Shown: positions 16,806-25,943, counted from the first letter of the stretch. The stretch: 64,000 nucleotides of DNA from Microbacterium hominis NBRC 15708 (GCF_001592125.1 NZ_BCWI01000001.1:496001-560000), one strand, 5' to 3'. The notes: generated by a model not told the origin, from the sequence alone. Numbers and translations: made by a program.

Positions 16806-17291
16806 ATGACCAAGACGCAGAACATTTCCATGACCGCTGCCGGCCCCGAGGCGGCCGCCGGCACCGCCCAGTTCCTGACGCCCGTCGTGCTCGGCCTGCA
16901 GGCTCTCGCCGTCAACGGCAAACAGGCGCACTGGAACGTGCGCGGAGCGAACTTCATCGCGATCCACGAACTGCTCGACCAGGTCGTCAGCAACGCTCAG
17001 GGCTTCGCCGACCTCGCCGCCGAGCGGATCGTCGCCCTCGGCCTGCCGCTCGACGCCCGCGTGTCGACGGTGGCCGAGAAGACCGGCACCACCGCCGTCC
17101 CCGCCGGCTTCGCGCAGTGGCAGGACGAGATCGTCGCCGTCGTCGCCGACATGGATGCCGTCATCGCCGACGTCCAGGCCGCGATCGACGGGCTCGACGA
17201 GACCGACCTCACCAGCCAGGATGTCGCCATCGCGATCAAGGCCGGCCTCGAGAAGGACCGTTGGTTCCTCTCGGCTCACCTCGCCGCGTAA
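16806..17291 (+). CDS. dps: Dps-type ferritin-like DNA protection protein
   Basis: A 161-residue four-helix ferritin fold protein. Dps dodecamers oxidise Fe(II) with peroxide and store it, protecting DNA in stress and stationary phase. The ferroxidase motif lies in QAHWNVRGANFIAIHELLDQ (residues about 39-58), where the histidines, aspartate and glutamate bind iron across the dimer interface. The N-terminal tail (MTKTQNISMTAAGPE) has a single lysine, so DNA binding through it may be weak. GGAGACGAGA precedes the ATG at 16806. It is monocistronic: promoter on one side, strong terminator on the other. Confidence 0.93.
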   Translation: MTKTQNISMTAAGPEAAAGTAQFLTPVVLGLQALAVNGKQAHWNVRGANFIAIHELLDQVVSNAQGFADLAAERIVALGLPLDARVSTVAEKTGTTAVPAGFAQWQDEIVAVVADMDAVIADVQAAIDGLDETDLTSQDVAIAIKAGLEKDRWFLSAHLAA

Positions 17292-17311
17292 CCGCGTCTT
17301 CGACGCAGAAC

Positions 17312-17342
17312 GGAAGCCCCGGGCCTGTCGCCCGGGGCTTCC
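17312..17342. terminator. hairpin terminator between dps and the amidohydrolase gene
   Basis: Perfect 13-bp stem GGAAGCCCCGGGC / GCCCGGGGCTTCC with loop CTGTC, between two converging stops (17291 and 17359). On the plus strand it is followed by GTCGTTG, a weak T-rich tract. Confidence 0.88.
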
Positions 17343-17358
17343 GTCGTTGCACGGCGCC

Positions 17359-18864
17359 TCACGCGACGTGGGTGAGCCGGCCTTCGATCATCGTGGCGCG
17401 CGCCGCCGTCGCCCTCAGCTCGGTCTCCGACGCGCCGAGGGGGTCGCGGTCGACGACCACGAGATCCGCCCGGTCGCCCGGGAAGAGCGCCGAGCCCGAG
17501 AGCGATCCGCCCCACGTCGATGCGGCCAGCGCGGTCGCGGCATCCACACCTTCCTCGGGGTGCCAGGCGGGCCGGCCATCGCGGGTCCGGAAGACCGCGG
17601 CGGCCATCGCGGCCCACGGATCGAGCGGCGCGACGGGCGCGTCCGAGCCGAACAGCAGGTTCGTGCCGGCGGCGGCGAGCGAGCGCAGCCCGTACGGCAG
17701 ACCCGTCTGCGTCGCCCAGACCGTGTCGGTGATGTCGCGGTCGTCGATGGCATGCTCAGGCTGAACGCTCGCGCCCACCCCCAGGCGCGCGAAGCGCGGA
17801 ACATCGGCGTGGGCCACGAGTTGCGCATGCTCGATCGTCCCGGTGGCGCCGCTGGCGGCGAACGCGTCGAGCGCGTGGGAGTTCGCGACGTCGCCGATCG
17901 CATGGACGGCGCATTCCAGACCGCCGCCGGTCGCGCGCACCATCAGCTCGACCAGGGCATCGGGCGGCACGGTGAGCACGCCGTGGTTGTGCGGGTCACC
18001 CGGGTACGCGTGCGAGCATGCGGCGGTGCGGGTGCCGAGTGAGCCGTCGGTGATGACCTTCAGCGGGCCGACGCACACGAGTCCGGCGGGGTCCAGCGCG
18101 TCGCCGGAGGCCAGGCCCTCGGCGAGCGCGCGCTCCAGCTGCCCGGGATAGATCCCGAAACGGATGCGGGTCGTGTCGAAACCGGCATCCAGCCGGCGGG
18201 CCCACGCCTCGGCGTTCCAGGCCATGTCGAGGTCGACGACGCCGACGATGCCGCGCGCCGCCGCCGTCTGCAGCGCCGACCGGACGAGGCGGTCGCCGAT
18301 CGCGGGGTCGGCGGCGTTGAGGCGCCGCGAGATCTCGAAGGCGGGCTCCTCGCGGAGCACACCCGTGTCGTCGACGGGGAAGCCCTCACGCTGGAGGGCG
18401 GCGGTGTTGAGCCAGACGCTGTGCACGTCGGCGTTGATGAGGTAGGTGGGCACCGTCCCGGTCGCCGCGTCGAGGGCCGCGAGGGTCATCTCGTCGGCCC
18501 AGAGCGCGTCGCGGAAGCCGCTTCCGACCCGGCGACCATCGGCGAGCACGGCCGCCCGGCCCATCCGTGAGGCTGCGTCGGCGGCCGACGTCGCGTCGCC
18601 GAGAGGCTCGCGCTGCGCCACGAGCGCCCACTGGACGGTGTGGACGTGGTGGTCCCAGAGGCCGGGGATCACCCAGCCGCCGTCGGCGTCGAGGACTGTC
18701 CCCTGCCGCGGCAGGGCACGGGCGGGGGCGATGTCGACGATGCGGCCGTGGGACAGGTGGATGTCCACCGCATCCGCTCCGAACGGGTCGAGCCGGTCGC
18801 CGCCGGTGAGGCGCACGTCGGCGATGACGTCGACCGACTCGCCGCGCGAGGGCATCCCGCTCAC
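17359..18864 (-). CDS. amidohydrolase family protein (YtcJ-like)
   Basis: A 501-residue metal-dependent hydrolase of the amidohydrolase superfamily, cytoplasmic, probably acting on an amide or cyclic substrate that cannot be named. The metal motif HxH is in GLWDHHVHTVQ (about residues 70-80) after the PGLWD turn; later landmarks are ECAVHAIGDVANSHALDAF with a metal histidine, ATGTIEHAQLV, and SDAPVAPLDPWAAMAAA with the catalytic aspartate. The start is GTG at 18864, overlapping the paiB-like stop (GTGA); an ATG three codons in is an alternative. It is the last gene of the rpiB-nei-paiB run. Confidence 0.85.
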   Translation of the reverse strand: MSGMPSRGESVDVIADVRLTGGDRLDPFGADAVDIHLSHGRIVDIAPARALPRQGTVLDADGGWVIPGLWDHHVHTVQWALVAQREPLGDATSAADAASRMGRAAVLADGRRVGSGFRDALWADEMTLAALDAATGTVPTYLINADVHSVWLNTAALQREGFPVDDTGVLREEPAFEISRRLNAADPAIGDRLVRSALQTAAARGIVGVVDLDMAWNAEAWARRLDAGFDTTRIRFGIYPGQLERALAEGLASGDALDPAGLVCVGPLKVITDGSLGTRTAACSHAYPGDPHNHGVLTVPPDALVELMVRATGGGLECAVHAIGDVANSHALDAFAASGATGTIEHAQLVAHADVPRFARLGVGASVQPEHAIDDRDITDTVWATQTGLPYGLRSLAAAGTNLLFGSDAPVAPLDPWAAMAAAVFRTRDGRPAWHPEEGVDAATALAASTWGGSLSGSALFPGDRADLVVVDRDPLGASETELRATAARATMIEGRLTHVA

Positions 18865-19574
18865 AACTCCTCCTCACCGGCGCTGCGGGGTGTAGCCGCG
18901 GCGTCTGCCGCCGTGTTCTGGCGGAGTTGCGCCGCTCGGCCGGCGCGGATCGCCGCGTGGGCACGGCGCATCTCGCCCGCCAGTCGCTGATCGGCGTACG
19001 GGCTGTTGCCGGCCTCCAGCTGCACCACGATCTCGTCCACGGTCTCGTCCGGCCGGTTCTGACTGAGCTTGCGTTTGGCCACCACGCGCGTCGGCGTGAG
19101 ACGGAAGCCGACGGTACCCCGCTCCAGCCGCCGCACGTACTCCTCGTCGTTGGGCGGCTGCCACATCAGTCGCGGCTGCGGGAGTCCGCTCTCGAACCGC
19201 GCGACGAGGCGGTCGAGCACGCGCAGGTTCTCGTCCGGCGTGAGGATTTCGGGGATGCCGGACAGGTGCACCGCCACGTAGTTCCAGGTCGGCACGTTGG
19301 GCCCCGGCGGGTACCAGCCGGGCGAGATGTAGCCGTGCGGGCCCTGGGCGACGATGAGCAGTTCGCGCTCCCCCAGCCCGTGCACCGCATCATCGGGCTT
19401 GCCGACGTGTCCGACGACCGTGAGGTCGTCGCGCTCCTCGTCCAGCAGGACGGCGTAGTGGGAGGCGACGAGCCCTCCGTCGGAGGCGCTGACCAGCGTC
19501 ATCCAGGGATTCAGCTCGAGGATGCGGCGAAGCTCCCCGACATCCGTCATCGCGAAGCTGGGGTTCTGTCTCAT
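18861..19574 (-). CDS. FMN-binding negative transcriptional regulator (PaiB-like)
   Basis: A 237-residue protein of the PaiB family, a split-barrel flavin-binding fold. It shows MRQNPSFAMTDVGELRRILE at the start, then TLVSASDGGLVASHYAVLLD and GHVGKPDDAVHGLGERELLIVAQGPHGYISP, then FRLTPTRVVAKRKLSQNRP near the C-terminus; all are family landmarks (the usual start is MYxPxHF). In Bacillus, PaiB represses sporulation and protease genes, but most family members are uncharacterised and a redox or detoxification role is as likely. A run of about 35 residues rich in Ala/Arg at the C-terminus is extra. It follows nei by 37 bases and overlaps the next gene by four. Confidence 0.83.
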   Translation of the reverse strand: MRQNPSFAMTDVGELRRILELNPWMTLVSASDGGLVASHYAVLLDEERDDLTVVGHVGKPDDAVHGLGERELLIVAQGPHGYISPGWYPPGPNVPTWNYVAVHLSGIPEILTPDENLRVLDRLVARFESGLPQPRLMWQPPNDEEYVRRLERGTVGFRLTPTRVVAKRKLSQNRPDETVDEIVVQLEAGNSPYADQRLAGEMRRAHAAIRAGRAAQLRQNTAADAAATPRSAGEEEL

Positions 19575-19611
19575 CCGCTCTCCTCCACCCCGGCGGCCTG
19601 GGCCGCCGTCG

Positions 19612-20610
19612 TCACTTCTGGCAGCTCGGGCACCAGTACAGCTTGCGTGCGCCCATCTCCTCCAGCACGATCTCCGTGCCGCACACCCGGCAGGGCAGGC
19701 CGGCCCGGTGATACACCCAGTGCCGGTCGTCTCGGCTCGCCATGGCCCGGCGGTACGCCTCCGGGTCGAGGTCGTCCATCGTCATCATCTGGCCGGTCTC
19801 GACGCCGATCACGAGCAGGCGGGCCCAATCCCGCCACAGTTCCCGGACGACCTCCTCGGGCACGAGCTTGCCCGGCGTGTGCGGGTCGAGCAGCGCCCGG
19901 TAGAGGAGTTCGGCGCGGTAGACGTTGCCGATGCCGCTGACGACCGACTGATCCATCAGCAGCAGCCCGATGGGGGTGGGCTTGCGGCGCACGGTCGTCA
20001 CGAAACGCTCTTCGCCCTCGCCGAGGTCGTCGACCAGCGGATCGGGTCCGAGCTTGGCGATCGTCGCCTGCACCTCGTCCGGCGTCTGCAGCTCGCACGC
20101 CGTCGGTCCGCGCAGATCGGCCGAGGTCACGGCGGTGAGCAGACGCAGCCGCACCTGCCCGACCACCGGCGGCGGCCACTGGTCGTCGTCGGCGCTCTCG
20201 AGCCCGCGCGTCTGCTCGCTCATCCGCACGTGCACACGGGTGCGACGCGGCGCTCCGATCGAGCTCAGCGAGTTCTCGCCGGCGTCGTCGAAGACGGCGT
20301 CGAGATCGGTGCCGCGCTGGTTGGTCTGACCCATCCGGCCGTTGGCGGACGCGATCGTCGGATCGACCTCGATCTCGCCGGCGAAGTCCCACGCGCCGTA
20401 CATGCCGAGGTGCACCCGCAGCCAGACGTCGCCGTCGAAGGCGAGGAACATCTGCTTGCCGACGGCGCGCACCTCGACGGCTTCGCGTCCGTCGATGACG
20501 GCGGCCCCCTCGGCGAAGCGGCCCTGCGGGCTGGATGCCGCGACCTCGCGGCCGACGATGTTGCGCTCGAACTGCCGCGCGATGCGGTGGACGGAGTGAC
20601 CCTCGGGCAT
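19612..20610 (-). CDS. nei: Fpg/Nei family DNA glycosylase (Nei2-type)
   Basis: Base-excision repair glycosylase/AP lyase that removes oxidised bases. The 332-residue protein begins MPEGHSVHRIA, where Pro2 forms the Schiff base and Glu3 is catalytic. The helix-two-turn-helix VVSGIGNVYRAELLYRA lies at about residues 210-230, and the C-terminus is a zinc finger with Cys307, Cys310, Cys327 and Cys330 (CRVCG, WCPSCQK). The EGHS form of the N-terminus indicates endonuclease VIII rather than Fpg. Its ATG overlaps the rpiB stop (TGATG). The rpiB-nei order matches Rv2465c-Rv2464c of M. tuberculosis. Confidence 0.93.
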   Translation of the reverse strand: MPEGHSVHRIARQFERNIVGREVAASSPQGRFAEGAAVIDGREAVEVRAVGKQMFLAFDGDVWLRVHLGMYGAWDFAGEIEVDPTIASANGRMGQTNQRGTDLDAVFDDAGENSLSSIGAPRRTRVHVRMSEQTRGLESADDDQWPPPVVGQVRLRLLTAVTSADLRGPTACELQTPDEVQATIAKLGPDPLVDDLGEGEERFVTTVRRKPTPIGLLLMDQSVVSGIGNVYRAELLYRALLDPHTPGKLVPEEVVRELWRDWARLLVIGVETGQMMTMDDLDPEAYRRAMASRDDRHWVYHRAGLPCRVCGTEIVLEEMGARKLYWCPSCQK

Positions 20611-21152
20611 CAGCCGGCTTCGGGGTCCAACGCGTCGGCCGACTCCCCACCGACCGGGACGCCGGCCGTCGCGCGGGGGTCGGGGAGCAGGGAGCCGTCG
20701 TTCTCGAACGCCGCGAGCTGGGCGATGCGGCGCGCGTGCCGTTCCTCCCCCGAGAACGGCGTGGCGATGAAGCGGTCGATGAACGCGATGGCCTCGGTGA
20801 CCGTGTGCTGGCGCGCACCGATCGAGATCACGTTGGCGTCGTTGTGCTCGCGGGCGAGTTCGGCGGTCGCGAGGTTCCAGACGAGGGCGGCGCGGATGCC
20901 GCGCACCTTGTTCGCGGCGATCTGCTCGCCGTTGCCGGAGCCGCCGAAGACGACGCCGAGCGTCTCGATGCCCGCGGCCTGGTCGCGCACGACGGCTTCG
21001 GCCGCGCGGATGCAGAACGCCGGGTAGTCGTCGAGGGGGTCGTACTCGATGGGGCCGTGGTCCACGACGTCGTGGCCCTGTTCGGCGAGGTGGTGCTGCA
21101 GCTGCGTCGAGAACTCGAGCCCCGCGTGATCGGTGGCGATGTGGATGCGCAT
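20610..21152 (-). CDS. rpiB: ribose-5-phosphate isomerase B
   Basis: Interconverts ribose 5-phosphate and ribulose 5-phosphate in the pentose phosphate pathway. The 180-residue protein opens MRIHIATDHAGLEF and has the substrate loop VVFGGSGNGEQIAANKV; the glutamate in GNGEQ is the catalytic base of the actinobacterial form. Then comes IRAALVWNLATAELAREHNDANVIS, typical of RpiB. The ATG at 21152 is chosen because the family always starts at MRI; an in-frame ATG further upstream would overlap the divergent promoter. A 30-residue tail after AAFENDGSL is specific to this lineage. Divergent from the ArsR gene with a 58-base gap. Confidence 0.94.
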   Translation of the reverse strand: MRIHIATDHAGLEFSTQLQHHLAEQGHDVVDHGPIEYDPLDDYPAFCIRAAEAVVRDQAAGIETLGVVFGGSGNGEQIAANKVRGIRAALVWNLATAELAREHNDANVISIGARQHTVTEAIAFIDRFIATPFSGEERHARRIAQLAAFENDGSLLPDPRATAGVPVGGESADALDPEAG

Positions 21153-21194
21153 GGTCACCATCCTAGGGACGGCCGCGACCGCGCGGCGGCGGCG

Positions 21195-21212
21195 ATATGA
21201 TGAATCCATCAT
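21195..21212 (+). promoter_or_regulatory. palindromic operator over the ArsR-gene start
   Basis: ATGATG-AATC-CATCAT (21197-21212) is a perfect inverted repeat. It overlaps a TATGAT -10 hexamer (21196-21201), and its last two bases are the A and T of the ArsR start codon at 21211. The transcript would begin at or within a few bases of the ATG, so the mRNA is probably leaderless and the site is well placed for autorepression. Confidence 0.65.
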
Positions 21213-21585
21213 GCCATTCACCCAGACGCAACGACCGTTGTACGAGGTCAAGGCCAACCTGTTCAAAGGACTCGCCCACCCGTTCCGGATCCGGCTGCTC
21301 GAACTGCTCGCGGGGGCGCCGGAGGTCAGCGTCGCCGACCTGCAGCGCCAGACGGGCCTGGAGGCCTCGCATCTGTCGCAGCATCTCTCGGTGCTCCGCC
21401 GGCACCGGCTGGTCGAGTCGGAGCGCCGTGCGAGTCATGTGTATTACCGGCTGTCCGACCCCAAGGTCGCCGATCTGCTCTCGGCGGCGCGCGAACTGCT
21501 TCTCGGCATCCTGAGCGCCGACGGCGACCTCCTCCTCGACGCGCAGGCGCTGCCGGCGCTGCCCGTGCCGGGTGCCCGCTCATGA
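21211..21585 (+). CDS. ArsR family transcriptional regulator
   Basis: A 124-residue winged-helix repressor. The helix-turn-helix is LKGLAHPFRIRLLELL-like at the front (NLFKGLAHPFRIRLLELLAG) followed by VSVADLQRQTGLEASHLSQH as the recognition unit and SHVYYRLSDPKVADLL as the wing. It has no cysteine at all, so it is not a classical metal or thiol-switch ArsR; the signal is unknown. The next gene, a SulP transporter, begins within its stop (ATGA), so the pair is one operon and the regulator probably controls uptake of an anion. The operator above overlaps its own start codon. Confidence 0.88.
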   Translation: MPFTQTQRPLYEVKANLFKGLAHPFRIRLLELLAGAPEVSVADLQRQTGLEASHLSQHLSVLRRHRLVESERRASHVYYRLSDPKVADLLSAARELLLGILSADGDLLLDAQALPALPVPGARS

Positions 21586-23228
21586 GCGCGGGCGTGCGCA
21601 CGCTGCTGCCCTCCCGCGACGACTACGCACAGGTCGGGCGGACGTGGCGCGGCGACCTGCTCGCCGGGCTCACGGTCGGGATCGTCGCCCTCCCCCTCGC
21701 GCTCGGCTTCGGAGTCAGCTCCGGCCTCAGCGCCGAGGCGGGCCTGATCACCGCCGTGATCGCCGGAGTGATCGCGGCCGTCTTCGGCGGCTCGAACGTG
21801 CAGGTCTCCGGGCCCACGGGGGCCATGGTCGTCGTGCTCGTCCCCATCGTCGCCACCCACGGCGTCGGTGCGGTGGCCGTCGTCAGCCTCATGGCCGGCG
21901 TCCTCGTCATCGCGGCGGGAGCCCTGCGTCTCGGTCGCGCCGTCTCCTTCATCCCCTGGCCCGTCATCGAGGGATTCACGCTCGGCATCGGCGTCATCAT
22001 CTTCGCCCAGCAGATCCCCTCCCTCGTCTCGGCCCACACGGCGGGCGCCGGTGAGCACAGCTCCAACGCCCTCGTGGCGGCCGTGCAGTCGTTCGCCCGG
22101 CTCGACCCCGGCTACGCGCTGTGGGCGCTGGGCGCGGTCGTCGTCGTCGCGGTCTGCATGCTCGGCGCACCGCGGCTGCACCGGGCGATTCCCGGCTCCC
22201 TCGTCGGCATCGTGGTCGTCTCCGTGGTGTGCCTGCTCGTGGGCAGCCCTCTGGCGCGCATCGGCGCCCTGCCCGCCTCGCTCCCGGTCCCGGCTCTGCC
22301 CGCGGTGGATGCCGCGACCCTCGGCTCGCTCGTCGTGCCCGCCGTGACGGTCGCCGCCCTCGCGGCGATCGAGTCGCTCCTGTCGGCCCGGGTCGCGGCG
22401 AGCCTCGCCGACACGGGGCCCTACGATCCCGACCGTGAGCTCGTGGGTCAGGGGCTCGCCTCCATCGGCTCGTCGCTGTTCGGCGGCATGCCGGCCACCG
22501 GCGCCATCGCGCGCACCGCGGTGAACGTCCGCTCCGGAGGGCGCAGTCGCCTGGCCGCCGTCACGCATGCCGCCGTGCTGCTCGTCGTCGTCCTCGTGGC
22601 CGCCGGCCCGGTCGGCCAGATCCCGATGGCGGCCCTGGCGGGCGTACTCATGGTCACCGCCGTGCGGATGGTGCACGCCGACACGGTGCGGGCGATCCTC
22701 CGGTCGACGCGCGCGGACGCGGTCGCGTTCCTCGCCACCGCGGTGATCACCGTCTCGTTCGACCTGATCGTGGCCGTGCTCATCGGGGTCGCCTTCGCGG
22801 GCTTCTTCGCGCTGCGCGGGATGTCGCGCGCGTCGCGGGTGCGCCGGGAGGACCTCCGCGGCGACGCGCAACCGGGCGACGAGCGCATCGCGATCCTGCG
22901 CTTCGACGGCCCGCTGTCGTTCACCTCGTCCGACCGCATCTTCGCCGAGGTCGACGCCGTGCGGGGCGTCTCCGTCGTCATCATGCGGATGAGCCAGCTC
23001 GAACTCGTGGATGCGACCGGCGCGCACATGCTGGGCGAGGTCGTGCAGTCGCTCGAACGCCGCGGCATAACCGTCCTCATCAAGGGGGTGCAGCCGCGTC
23101 ATGAAGACCTGTTCCGCACGGTCGGCGTCCTGGCTGCGCTGCGTCATCACAATCACCTGTTCACCGAGCTGCCGGCCGCCATCACGCACGCCCGCAGCCA
23201 CGTGCGCCGCGAAACCGCGAGCGCGTAG
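21582..23228 (+). CDS. SulP family anion transporter with STAS domain
   Basis: A 548-residue membrane protein with 10-12 hydrophobic helices (residues about 28-425) and a cytoplasmic STAS domain (about 435-535: ERIAILRFDGPLSFTSSDRI, then LELVDATGAHMLGEVVQSL). The SulP landmarks GLTVGIVALPLALGFGVSSG and GSNVQVSGPTGAM are present. Family members move sulfate, bicarbonate, dicarboxylates or other anions; this sequence alone does not decide, and no sulfate-assimilation genes are adjacent. It is coupled to the upstream ArsR regulator by a four-base overlap. The segment SDRIFAEVDAVRGVSVVIMR is normal STAS; no phosphorylation site is assigned. Confidence 0.92.
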   Translation: MSAGVRTLLPSRDDYAQVGRTWRGDLLAGLTVGIVALPLALGFGVSSGLSAEAGLITAVIAGVIAAVFGGSNVQVSGPTGAMVVVLVPIVATHGVGAVAVVSLMAGVLVIAAGALRLGRAVSFIPWPVIEGFTLGIGVIIFAQQIPSLVSAHTAGAGEHSSNALVAAVQSFARLDPGYALWALGAVVVVAVCMLGAPRLHRAIPGSLVGIVVVSVVCLLVGSPLARIGALPASLPVPALPAVDAATLGSLVVPAVTVAALAAIESLLSARVAASLADTGPYDPDRELVGQGLASIGSSLFGGMPATGAIARTAVNVRSGGRSRLAAVTHAAVLLVVVLVAAGPVGQIPMAALAGVLMVTAVRMVHADTVRAILRSTRADAVAFLATAVITVSFDLIVAVLIGVAFAGFFALRGMSRASRVRREDLRGDAQPGDERIAILRFDGPLSFTSSDRIFAEVDAVRGVSVVIMRMSQLELVDATGAHMLGEVVQSLERRGITVLIKGVQPRHEDLFRTVGVLAALRHHNHLFTELPAAITHARSHVRRETASA

Positions 23229-23302
23229 GCTGGGTGGGTTGCCGTCGGCGCCAGCAGTGCCGGACGGTTCAGACCACGCCCCTCACCCACGGGAGTACCG
23301 CA

Positions 23303-25849
23303 GTGCCTGGAGAGAACCTCACCCGCATCGAAGCGCAGGAGCGCCGCGCGATCGTCGAGACCCACTCGTACGACATCGCCCTCGATCTCACCCGGGGACC
23401 GGAGGTGTTCGGCTCGCGCACGGTGGTGCGTTTCGCCGCGACCGAGGGCGCCTCGACGTTCATGGATCTGATCGCGCGCGATGTCCGCGAGATCACGTTG
23501 AACGGCGTCGCGGTCGACGCGGCGGCGTTCGCCGACTCGCGGATCGCCCTGGACGGGCTCCGCGCGCAGAACGAGCTGATCGTCGACGCCGACTGCCTCT
23601 ACACGAACACGGGCGAAGGCCTGCACCGGTTTGTCGACCCGGTCGACGGCGAGGTGTACCTGTACTCGCAGTTCGAGGTGCCCGACTCGCGTCGTGTGTT
23701 CGCGGTCTTCGAGCAGCCCGACCTCAAGGCCACCTTCCGCTTCACCGTGACGGCGCCGTCCGCATGGAAGGTCGTCTCCAACTCCCCCACTCCCGAGCCC
23801 GTGCCCGCCGACGAGGGGTCCGCGATCTGGGCCTTCGAGCCGACGCCGCGGATCTCGTCGTACATCACGGCGATCGTCGCCGGTCCCTACGAGGCCACCT
23901 TCAGCGAGCTCACCAGCGCCTCCGGCACCGTCATCCCGCTCGGCGTGTACGGACGCAAGAGCCTCTGGCAGCACCTCGACGCGGACTACATCTTCGACAA
24001 GACGCGCGAGGGCTTCGCCTACTACGAGCAGAAGTTCGGGGTCCCGTACCCGTTCGCCAAGTACGACCAGCTCTTCGTCCCGGAGTTCAACGCGGGCGCG
24101 ATGGAGAACGCGGGCGCGGTGACCTTCACCGAGACCTACGTCTTCCGCAGCAAGGTGACGGATGCCGTGAAGGAGCGCCGGGTCGTCACGATCCTGCACG
24201 AGCTCGCGCACATGTGGTTCGGCGACCTGGTCACCATGAAGTGGTGGAACGACCTGTGGCTCAACGAGTCGTTCGCCGAGTGGGCGTCGACGATCGCGAC
24301 GGCCGAGGCCACCGAGTGGACCGAGGCGTGGACGACGTTCAACGCCATGGAGAAGACCTGGGCCTACCGTCAGGACCAGCTGCCCTCGACCCACCCCGTC
24401 GTCGCGACCATCAACGACCTGGAGGACGTGCAGGTCAACTTCGACGGCATCACCTACGCGAAGGGCGGCTCCGTCCTCAAGCAGCTCGCGGCGTGGGTCG
24501 GTATCGACGCCTTCTTCGCGGGCGTCGGCCAGTACTTCCAGAAGCACGCCTTCGGCAACACTGAGCTGTCCGACCTGCTCGTCGAGCTGGAGGCCACCAG
24601 CGGTCGCGATCTGTCCGGGTGGTCGAAGAAGTGGCTCGAGACGGCGGGCGTCAACACGCTCGCACCCGAGCTGCGCGTCGGCGACGACGGCGTGATCGCG
24701 CGGTTCGCGATCGTGCAGACCGCTCCGGCGGACTACCCGACGATCCGTCCGCACCGCCTCGGCGTCGGCTTCTACGCGCTGGAGGGCGACGCGCTGGTGC
24801 GCACGCGCCACGTCGAGCTCGACGTCGACGGCGATCTCACCGAGGTGCCCGAGCTGGTGGGCGAGCGTCAGCCCGATCTGATCCTGCTCAACGACGAGGA
24901 CCTCGCGTACGCGAAGATCCGTCTCGACCCGCGATCGCTCACCACGGCCATCGACCACCTGGCCCGCATCAGCGATCCGCTGGCGCGGTCGCTCGTCTGG
25001 GGTGCGGCCTGGGATCAGACGCGGGATGCCGAGGCCTCGGCATCCGACTACATCGATCTGGTGCTGCGCAACATCGGCTCCGAGACCGAGTCGACGACGG
25101 TGCGCACGACCCTCGCTCAGCTGCAGCTCGCCGCGAACGCCTACGTCGCGCCCGAGAAGCGCGAGGCCGCGCGCGTGCGGGTGGCCGAGGGTCTCTGGGA
25201 GCTCGCGCAGGGCGCCGAGGGCGGCAGTGACAGCCAGCTCCAGTTCGTGACCGCCTTCGCATCGGCGGCGGCGACCGACGCCCAGTGGGAGACCGTGCGC
25301 GCCCTGCGGGACGGTGACGTGACGCTTCGGGGTCTCGACATCGACGCCGACCTGTCCTGGGCGCTGCTGGTGTCGCTCGCGGCCGGCGGTGTGGTCACCG
25401 CGGAGCAGATCGACGCCGCGCTGGCCGCGGACAACACGGCGAAGGGCGGCGAGTTCGCCGCGCAGGCCAAGGCCGCGCTGCCGACGGTCGACGCCAAGCG
25501 TGCGGCCTGGGCCTCGCTCGTCGACAGCGCCGACCTGCCGAACACCGTCGTGCGCTCCGCCGCACTCGGGTTCGTGCACCCGGCCGGCGTCCAGGCGCTG
25601 GCATCGTTCGTGGACGCCTACTTCGACATGCTGTTGCCGGTCTGGGAATCGCGCACCTACCAGATCGCGAACTACCTGATCACGGGGCTCTACCCGGCTC
25701 CCCTGGCGTCCGTGGCGCTGCGGGACGCGACGCGGCGGTGGCTCGCGAACCACGCGGATGCGCCGGCGGCGCTGCGTCGCCTCGTGAACGAGAACCTCGC
25801 GGGAGTCGAGCGCGCCCTCGCGGTTCAGGAGCGCGACGCGGACAGCTGA
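23303..25849 (+). CDS. pepN: aminopeptidase N (M1 family)
   Basis: Zinc aminopeptidase that trims N-terminal residues from peptides in the cytoplasm. The 848-residue protein has the exopeptidase motif GAMEN at residues 265-269 and the zinc motif HELAHMW starting at residue 299, with the third ligand glutamate in LWLNESFAEW. The N-terminal beta-saddle (RIEAQERRAIVETHSYDIAL) and the C-terminal alpha-helical ERAP1-like domain are both present. Length fits actinobacterial PepN. GTG at 23303 is chosen because GGGAG lies seven bases before it; the upstream ATG gives a poor N-terminus. It is downstream of sulP by 74 bases, same strand. M. tuberculosis has pepN (Rv2467) at the same relative place. 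Confidence 0.95.
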   Translation: MPGENLTRIEAQERRAIVETHSYDIALDLTRGPEVFGSRTVVRFAATEGASTFMDLIARDVREITLNGVAVDAAAFADSRIALDGLRAQNELIVDADCLYTNTGEGLHRFVDPVDGEVYLYSQFEVPDSRRVFAVFEQPDLKATFRFTVTAPSAWKVVSNSPTPEPVPADEGSAIWAFEPTPRISSYITAIVAGPYEATFSELTSASGTVIPLGVYGRKSLWQHLDADYIFDKTREGFAYYEQKFGVPYPFAKYDQLFVPEFNAGAMENAGAVTFTETYVFRSKVTDAVKERRVVTILHELAHMWFGDLVTMKWWNDLWLNESFAEWASTIATAEATEWTEAWTTFNAMEKTWAYRQDQLPSTHPVVATINDLEDVQVNFDGITYAKGGSVLKQLAAWVGIDAFFAGVGQYFQKHAFGNTELSDLLVELEATSGRDLSGWSKKWLETAGVNTLAPELRVGDDGVIARFAIVQTAPADYPTIRPHRLGVGFYALEGDALVRTRHVELDVDGDLTEVPELVGERQPDLILLNDEDLAYAKIRLDPRSLTTAIDHLARISDPLARSLVWGAAWDQTRDAEASASDYIDLVLRNIGSETESTTVRTTLAQLQLAANAYVAPEKREAARVRVAEGLWELAQGAEGGSDSQLQFVTAFASAAATDAQWETVRALRDGDVTLRGLDIDADLSWALLVSLAAGGVVTAEQIDAALAADNTAKGGEFAAQAKAALPTVDAKRAAWASLVDSADLPNTVVRSAALGFVHPAGVQALASFVDAYFDMLLPVWESRTYQIANYLITGLYPAPLASVALRDATRRWLANHADAPAALRRLVNENLAGVERALAVQERDADS

Positions 25850-25864
25850 GGTCGGCCACGCGGT

Positions 25865-25940
25865 CGGGTCGTGCGCGCGCGGCGGCGCGCGACCCGATGC
25901 GCGGGGACGACGCCGCCGGCGATCGCGCCCGGGCGCGATC
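25865..25940. terminator. hairpins after pepN
   Basis: Two strong self-complementary stretches follow the pepN stop: 25865-25896 (stem of about 12 bp with a two-base bulge and a six-base loop) and a perfect 20-bp palindrome, GATCGCGCCCGGGCGCGATC, at 25921-25940. Either could terminate pepN transcription ahead of the ABC operon. Confidence 0.6.
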
Positions 25941-25943
25941 GGG

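Noticed and set aside
21211..21585. ArsR protein considered as an arsenic or metal sensor
   Set aside because: It has no cysteine and no His/Asp cluster of the usual metal sites; its partner is an anion transporter.
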